A stretch of 64,000 nt of DNA from JAYWXI01 sp036016955 (GTDB lineage Bacteria; Bacteroidota; Bacteroidia; Flavobacteriales; Weeksellaceae): NCBI RefSeq assembly GCF_036016955.1, contig NZ_JAYWXI010000002.1, forward strand, positions 208,785-272,784, read 5' to 3'. A program made the translations under genes and the position numbers. Below the pieces are notes generated by a model. That model did no database searches and was not told where the DNA came from. It saw nothing but the letters and a program-made list of their open reading frames with translations. Positions 59,659 to 64,000 of this stretch are shown here, in pieces (position 1 is the first letter of the stretch; each line of letters begins with the position of its first letter).

Positions 59659-62283
59659 TTAAAAATTCGCCGTGGGGTCGGTAAAGCTGCGGTCTCTGTA
59701 TTTGAGGGCATCTCTCAGGATATTGGCTTTAATACCGATAAAGAAGTCGTAAACTTTATACCGCCCGAAAGGCACCCAGTTAAAATCAATGACGAAGCTC
59801 CTTTGGTCTCTGTGGAATCCGAGTCGTGTGTAGGCGAGTTCTTTGGTGATGAAATCGTAATTGGTGCTGCCGCTGATATTCCAGTAAGGCGTAAGTTTTA
59901 GCGTACCGGTCAGCCCGAGGGAAGCGACGCTGTTGCCAAAGCGGGTGGTGCCTTTGGTGTAGGCATAGTTTGCGTTCAAATTCAGGGTCCATGGTTGGGC
60001 GAAATGGGCGTAGCCGTGATCGTCAAAAAAGTAGTTTTCGTAGCGAATTTCACCTTTGGATTTGTACCGTTCGGAAGGTTTCTTTTGGTCTTTGTTAAAG
60101 AGAGATTCGCTTAGAGGAACAGCCAATTGAACATTGAATCCTTGGACGTTGAATCCTCCGAATTCTTCGGTACGGGTTCCGGTTCCGTTAGCGTCGTACG
60201 TGGTTTTATAAGGGTCAATGACGAGGCTGGAGTTCAGGCTCAGTTTACCGTCCATAAAGGAGGTTTGCCCTGATACGTTAATCATGCTCCATTTAAAACT
60301 TTTGGCGGCGAAATTGTAGGCTCCGGAAACGTTCAGGGTTTCGAAGAGTTTGATTTTTTTTACCCCCACTGAATCTTGTTTGGAGCGGACTTTCATTTCA
60401 AGGTTGTTGGAGATGTTGTAGGTCAGGGCGCCTATCATTCCGGTGGAGGGTGAACCGAAGAGGCCTCCGTCGAATATGGAGTAGGGAGTTAGGGCACCTT
60501 GGGCGTTGTAGTACTGGCGGAAGTAGCCCCAGCGGGGTTCTCCGAAATCGGGTTGGTAGGTGAGGCCGATGCTCGGGATCATCATGTGTCTGACTTTTTC
60601 GATAAAGGCTCCTTTCTTGAAGTTGAGCATACCGTAGAGGGTGGTTTGCAGGCTGGTGCTGGCCGAAAACACGGAGAATCCCGAAATACTCTTGTGGTAG
60701 GTGTTTTCCACGGCATTGGTCAGAGGGTTGTAGGCTCGGGTGAGGTATTTGTTGGTCAGAACATTGTTGGCGGAGGCCGAAACGCTAAAGGTAAAGTATC
60801 GCAATAGATTAGTGTTAGTGGTCAGGCCGATATTGTTTTGCAAGCCGGTTTGCATGTTGTTCCACATGGTGGAGGTAAACATGTTTTCCTGCTTGACGTT
60901 GTTAACGAAATTGGAAAAATTGAATCCGGTATTGACGGTGATGTTTTCCAAAAGGCCCTGTCTTACTCCTCCGTTTTTGGGACGGAAAAGGTAGAATTGA
61001 TTAATGGCGACGTTCATTTGGGGAAGTCGCAAGTTAACGGTACCGTCGGCGAAGTTTTGAGAATAAGAGGCGGTGCTGGTGATGGTTATTGGAAGGGTAA
61101 GAAAGCGTTTGGTTGCACTTAGGGTTGAGTTTTGCTGGGTGTTGAGAACGCTCTGATTAAAAATATAGTTATTATTAATGGTGTTGTTATAGAATCGGTT
61201 GCTTACGATGTCCACAGAGGCCGAGAAAGTGAAGTAAGGGTTTGCTTTGGCGTCTTGTTGGTGTCTCCATCCGATACGGTAGGTGGAGGATTTGCTGTAA
61301 TCGGCTAATCCTTTGATACCTCGTACGGTAGCGCCGACTTCAGAGGAGAAGTTTCCCGAATAGCGGTAATTTTTCTTGTAATTGACCTCGGGGCGGAGGT
61401 TCCAGCTTCCTTTGGTAAAGAAATCGGCCAGGATTTTCACGTCGAAATGTTGGCCAATCGGTTGGTAATAGCCCAAACCGTTGAGAAAGAAACCGACGTC
61501 TTGGCGTTCGCCGAAGCTGGGAATAAGGATTCCGGCGCTGCGTTTATCGGAAAATGGAAGGATTCCGAAAGGCAGTGCTAAAGGGGTGGGCACTTGTTCG
61601 ATGTACATTTGGATTGGCCCGGTGATGACTTGCGATTTCTTTTTTCCTTTGATGAGTTTGATGGTTGGAGCCAGGAGGTAATAATCGGCTATGGTGTCTT
61701 TTTTTTGCAGGAAGTATTCATCCGTGGTGTACTTGCCACGTCTCATGTAGAAAATAGAATCGTTTATTTTTTTTGTTTTCTCGGCGACGATGATGCCTTC
61801 GCTTTCCTCGGTTCGGGCATTGTAGGCGATGGCTTGTCGGGATTTGTAATTGAAGTTGAATTGGTCGGTTTCGTATTTTTTGCCTCCTTGTTCGGTGATT
61901 ACGGGCTCTATGACTCTTCCTTTTTCATTGAGTTTGCCGCGGGCAAAGACATTGCCGGTATTCCAGTCGATGGAGATGTAGTCTGCATTGATGACCATGT
62001 CCTGATAGGAAATCTTGGCGTTTTTATTGAGGTAAGTCATTTTTTTCGGCAAATCGTTCCGAATGTGGTCGGCGTTAGTTTCCACGACGTCGTCCAGTTG
62101 TTCTTTTGGGGTTGGTGTTTGGTTTTTTGTCGTGGAAACGGTATCGTTAACTATCTCATTTTTAGACTTGTTTTGAGCGTTTAGGTTTCCCAAAAAAGTG
62201 TTAAAAATTAGGATAATTAAAATATGTAGTCTATTTTTGAAGCCTATTTTGATGCGGGTAATGTTTAAAATTAACGGGCTCAA
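59659..62283 (-). CDS. lptD: LPS-assembly protein LptD homolog (Bacteroidota type)
   Basis: An 874-residue outer-membrane protein that inserts lipopolysaccharide in the outer leaflet. The start is TTG at 62283; no ATG precedes the signal-like helix HILIILIFNTFLGNLNAQ. An OstA-like N-terminal domain follows (INADYISIDWNTGNVFARGK), then IYMRRGKYTTDE, and a long barrel that begins near PLALPFGILPFSDKRSAGIL and ends YKVYDFFIGIKANIL. These match the flavobacterial LptD. It is divergent from the amidase gene with only 20 bp between starts. A TATTTTTG box (62338-62331, minus) lies within the amidase coding region. Confidence 0.88.
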   Translation of the reverse strand: MSPLILNITRIKIGFKNRLHILIILIFNTFLGNLNAQNKSKNEIVNDTVSTTKNQTPTPKEQLDDVVETNADHIRNDLPKKMTYLNKNAKISYQDMVINADYISIDWNTGNVFARGKLNEKGRVIEPVITEQGGKKYETDQFNFNYKSRQAIAYNARTEESEGIIVAEKTKKINDSIFYMRRGKYTTDEYFLQKKDTIADYYLLAPTIKLIKGKKKSQVITGPIQMYIEQVPTPLALPFGILPFSDKRSAGILIPSFGERQDVGFFLNGLGYYQPIGQHFDVKILADFFTKGSWNLRPEVNYKKNYRYSGNFSSEVGATVRGIKGLADYSKSSTYRIGWRHQQDAKANPYFTFSASVDIVSNRFYNNTINNNYIFNQSVLNTQQNSTLSATKRFLTLPITITSTASYSQNFADGTVNLRLPQMNVAINQFYLFRPKNGGVRQGLLENITVNTGFNFSNFVNNVKQENMFTSTMWNNMQTGLQNNIGLTTNTNLLRYFTFSVSASANNVLTNKYLTRAYNPLTNAVENTYHKSISGFSVFSASTSLQTTLYGMLNFKKGAFIEKVRHMMIPSIGLTYQPDFGEPRWGYFRQYYNAQGALTPYSIFDGGLFGSPSTGMIGALTYNISNNLEMKVRSKQDSVGVKKIKLFETLNVSGAYNFAAKSFKWSMINVSGQTSFMDGKLSLNSSLVIDPYKTTYDANGTGTRTEEFGGFNVQGFNVQLAVPLSESLFNKDQKKPSERYKSKGEIRYENYFFDDHGYAHFAQPWTLNLNANYAYTKGTTRFGNSVASLGLTGTLKLTPYWNISGSTNYDFITKELAYTRLGFHRDQRSFVIDFNWVPFGRYKVYDFFIGIKANILRDALKYRDRSFTDPTANF

Positions 62284-62303
62284 AATTAAATATTTTTATA
62301 ATA

Positions 62304-63602
62304 ATGAGGACTATTACAACTAAATATCTGCAAAAATATTTCGTAGTATTCTTTGTTTTTTTCTTTGCTTTGACGCTGGCACAGAAGAAGTTTACGGTGG
62401 TGTTGGATGCCGGTCATGGCGGCCCGGATCACGGGGCGAACCGGACGTATCCGGACATTGGGTACGTGGCCGAAAAGGACATTACGCTGGCGGTGGCTCT
62501 AAAGGTGGGGCGGCTTTTGGAAAAGGACAAGGATTTTAAGGTGATTTATACTCGCAAGACGGATATGTTTCCGTCTCTCACGGAGCGGACTACTTTGGCG
62601 AACCGGAGTAAGGCGGATTTGTTTGTTTCCATTCACGTGAATGCCAATCCAAAGACGGCGCCTTATGGTTCGGAGACTTATATTCTTGGGGTGGATCAAA
62701 ATAAAACCAATCTTGAGGTGGCCAAGGCGGAAAACGAGGTGATTTATTTGGATGCTCAGGACCGCGAGATGTTTGCGTCTTACGATCCGAAATCGCCGGA
62801 GTCTTTGATTGCGCTGAAGATTCAACAGTCTCGGTATCGGGACGGGAGTTTGGCTTTGGCGGGGTATGTGGAAGATAATTTTGCCAATAAAGACAAGCGT
62901 TTTTCCCGTGGGGTGAAGCAGGCAAACTTTCACGTTTTGAGGATGAATGCTATGCCTTCGGTTTTGATTGAGATGGGGTTTGTGAGTAACTACGATGAAG
63001 CGCATTATATTGCTTCCGAAAAGGGGCAGAATGAAATTGCCGAAAGCATTTACAATGGGATTGCAAGTTATAAAAAGGCGTATGACAAGAAAGGCGGAAA
63101 GGTGCCCGCAGCTCCGGTAGAGCCGGAAAAGCCTAAGGAGCAGCCTTTGAAAAACGACTTCCGTATCCTTCTGATGAGCACTCCGGTGAAGTACGCGGAA
63201 GGAGCCCCTGAGCTAAAAGGTCTCAATTATCTGCTGACGATTAAAGAGGGGACACTGTATAAGTACTATTATGCGGTGACGAATTTGGCTTCCGTTCGGG
63301 ATGGTAATCTGAAGACGGCTAAGGACGCGGGATTTCGAAATGCTACGGCGATAGGTTTTGTTCCGAACCAAAAATTAGGGTCGGGGTATTATACTCTTGA
63401 AGTGGCATCTGGTAAAGAGCGGTTGAGTGCCAATTCGGAAGTTTTGAGGATTTTGAAGGATAAGGTACAACGGAGAAAGGAAAATGGTATTTTCTATTAT
63501 ACTTACGGGAATGTGAAATCGTTGGAAGAGGCGGTTGCTTTACAGAAGGAATTGGAAAAACAAGGATTGAAAAACACCGTTATTCAGAAGGTGACAGAAT
63601 AA
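62304..63602 (+). CDS. Exported N-acetylmuramoyl-L-alanine amidase
   Basis: A 432-residue zinc amidase that cleaves the bond between N-acetylmuramic acid and the peptide stem. A signal peptide (KYFVVFFVFFFALTLAQ) is followed by the Amidase_3 domain. VVLDAGHGGPDHGA has zinc ligand His38, YVAEKDITL has Glu57, and FVSIHVNANP and LIEMGFVSN supply the other His and Glu. After about residue 250 a Pro/Lys/Glu linker leads to a C-terminal SPOR-like region (SLEEAVALQKELEKQGLKNT). It is involved in cell separation or wall turnover. TATTTTTG at 62232-62239, inside lptD, is a possible -7 box. Confidence 0.93.
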   Translation: MRTITTKYLQKYFVVFFVFFFALTLAQKKFTVVLDAGHGGPDHGANRTYPDIGYVAEKDITLAVALKVGRLLEKDKDFKVIYTRKTDMFPSLTERTTLANRSKADLFVSIHVNANPKTAPYGSETYILGVDQNKTNLEVAKAENEVIYLDAQDREMFASYDPKSPESLIALKIQQSRYRDGSLALAGYVEDNFANKDKRFSRGVKQANFHVLRMNAMPSVLIEMGFVSNYDEAHYIASEKGQNEIAESIYNGIASYKKAYDKKGGKVPAAPVEPEKPKEQPLKNDFRILLMSTPVKYAEGAPELKGLNYLLTIKEGTLYKYYYAVTNLASVRDGNLKTAKDAGFRNATAIGFVPNQKLGSGYYTLEVASGKERLSANSEVLRILKDKVQRRKENGIFYYTYGNVKSLEEAVALQKELEKQGLKNTVIQKVTE

Positions 63603-63617
63603 ATTTTGGAAAAAATT

Positions 63618-63646
63618 TTGCGAATAGAAAAAAAATGTTATTTTTG
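63618..63646 (+). promoter_or_regulatory. Promoter of tRNA-Glu
   Basis: TTG (63618-63620), 18 bases, then TATTTTTG (63639-63646), a full match to the TTG...TAnnTTTG consensus, 13 bases before the tRNA. Confidence 0.7.
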
Positions 63647-63659
63647 CACTCGCTTTTTC

Positions 63660-63731
63660 GGCCTATTCGTCTAGTGGTTAGGACTCAAGATTTTCATTCT
63701 TGCAACAGGGGTTCGATTCCCCTATAGGCTA
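63660..63731 (+). tRNA. tRNA-Glu (anticodon TTC)
   Basis: A full cloverleaf. The acceptor stem GGCCTAT / ATAGGCT has one G-U pair. The D arm starts GTCTAG. The anticodon stem is CAAGA / TCTTG with loop TTTTCAT (anticodon 63693-63695). The T arm is AGGGG-TTCGATT-CCCCT, and the discriminator is A. The CCA end is not encoded. A terminator follows. Confidence 0.96.
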
Positions 63732-63772
63732 CAAATAACATTTGTAATCAGGTTTTTATAAATGTGTAAACT

Positions 63773-63808
63773 AAAACAGAAACTTTATTAAGTTTCTGTT
63801 TTTTTTGT
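63773..63808 (+). terminator. Terminator after tRNA-Glu
   Basis: Stem AAAACAGAAACT / AGTTTCTGTTTT with a 6-base TTATTA loop, then more Ts. Confidence 0.88.
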
Positions 63809-63911
63809 TTGAAACGTGGGGCTTTCCTTTGAAAATTTGCCTTGTTTCCGATTTTTCCCTTTTTGTTTTTCTGTCCCTTGAGGTGGGGCTGTAAGCTCCC
63901 CCGAAAACAGT

Positions 63912-63948
63912 ACAATTTAAAAGTATAAAATTATTAAATTTAAATTGT
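63912..63948. repeat. Inverted repeat before the transposase start
   Basis: Perfect 10-bp arms ACAATTTAAA / TTTAAATTGT with a 17-base AT-rich loop, 10 bp before the transposase ATG. It may be part of the element's promoter or an end-binding site. Confidence 0.6.
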
Positions 63949-63958
63949 CAGAAACATT

Positions 63959-64000
63959 ATGAAAAAGAGCAGATTCAGTCCGGAGCAGATAGCTAAGATA
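63959..64000 (+). mobile_element. Start of a probable IS3-type transposase OrfA, cut by the right edge
   Basis: Only 14 codons are visible: MKKSRFSPEQIAKI. This is the usual opening of the helix-turn-helix OrfA of IS3-family elements in flavobacteria. The left end of the element should lie in the preceding about 100 bp but cannot be placed exactly without the right end. Confidence 0.65.

Noticed and set aside
1..64000. CRISPR arrays, prophage, toxin-antitoxin or restriction genes
   Set aside because: I saw no regularly spaced repeats and no genes of these kinds; the only mobile sign is the transposase start at the right edge.

Overview
The window looks like chromosomal DNA of a Bacteroidota member, class Flavobacteriia, most likely Weeksellaceae (Chryseobacterium, Elizabethkingia, Riemerella and Bergeyella relatives). 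Evidence: promoters of the TTG...TAnnTTTG type in front of many genes, no regular Shine-Dalgarno sequences, two SusC/SusD pairs, a Bacteroidota-type putative porin, bacillithiol synthesis (bshC), a GYDIA-type GHMP kinase, a LysM/periplasmic-binding fusion and CtlX. I cannot name the species from sequence alone. Housekeeping DNA is about 45-50% GC in hand-counted 60-base samples. Parts of the 8.4-29.4 kb block fall to about 20-30%.

Layout. (1) 1-3911, minus strand: an inorganic-anion module of SulP permease, beta-carbonic anhydrase, DUF2490 protein and a second beta-barrel protein cut by the left edge. A small secreted protein of unknown function follows (4062-4373). (2) 4497-6949, minus strand: glycosyltransferase, hexapeptide acetyltransferase and a second beta-carbonic anhydrase. 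(3) 7108-29387, plus strand: a large surface-polysaccharide locus. It carries UDP-glucose dehydrogenase, an ABC flippase-like exporter, UDP-galactopyranose mutase, a CDP-glycerol cassette, a dTDP-3-amino-3,6-dideoxyhexose cassette with two GNAT proteins, eight glycosyltransferases, an epimerase-like protein, an O-acyltransferase of hexapeptide type, an EpsG-like polymerase, and a terminal MBOAT plus SGNH pair. (4) 29524-34185: the translation/transcription operon rimP-nusA-infB. (5) 34276-46704: an exported aldo/keto reductase, two SusCD nutrient-uptake pairs and a porin. (6) 46716-53760: bshC, a LysM/binding protein, fabD, a GHMP kinase and pckA. (7) 53836-63602: aroQ, topA, ctlX, cutC, a small membrane protein, ridA, lptD and an N-acetylmuramoyl-L-alanine amidase. 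(8) tRNA-Glu at 63660-63731, a terminator, and the first codons of a probable IS3-type transposase at the right edge.

How it fits together. The polysaccharide locus predicts a complex glycan containing glucuronic acid, galactofuranose, a 3-acylamino-3,6-dideoxyhexose, glycerol phosphate and O-acyl groups. No priming transferase, Wza/Wzc-type export genes, or rmlA/rmlB are visible, so these must lie elsewhere. The two SusCD promoters share a dyad (TGTTAA-N6-TTAACA) placed identically beside the -7 box. The aldo/keto reductase promoter is flanked by two copies of an exact 16-bp repeat. These two regulatory patterns, the glycerol-phosphate cassette and the acyl-modified amino-sugar cassette are the most interesting items.
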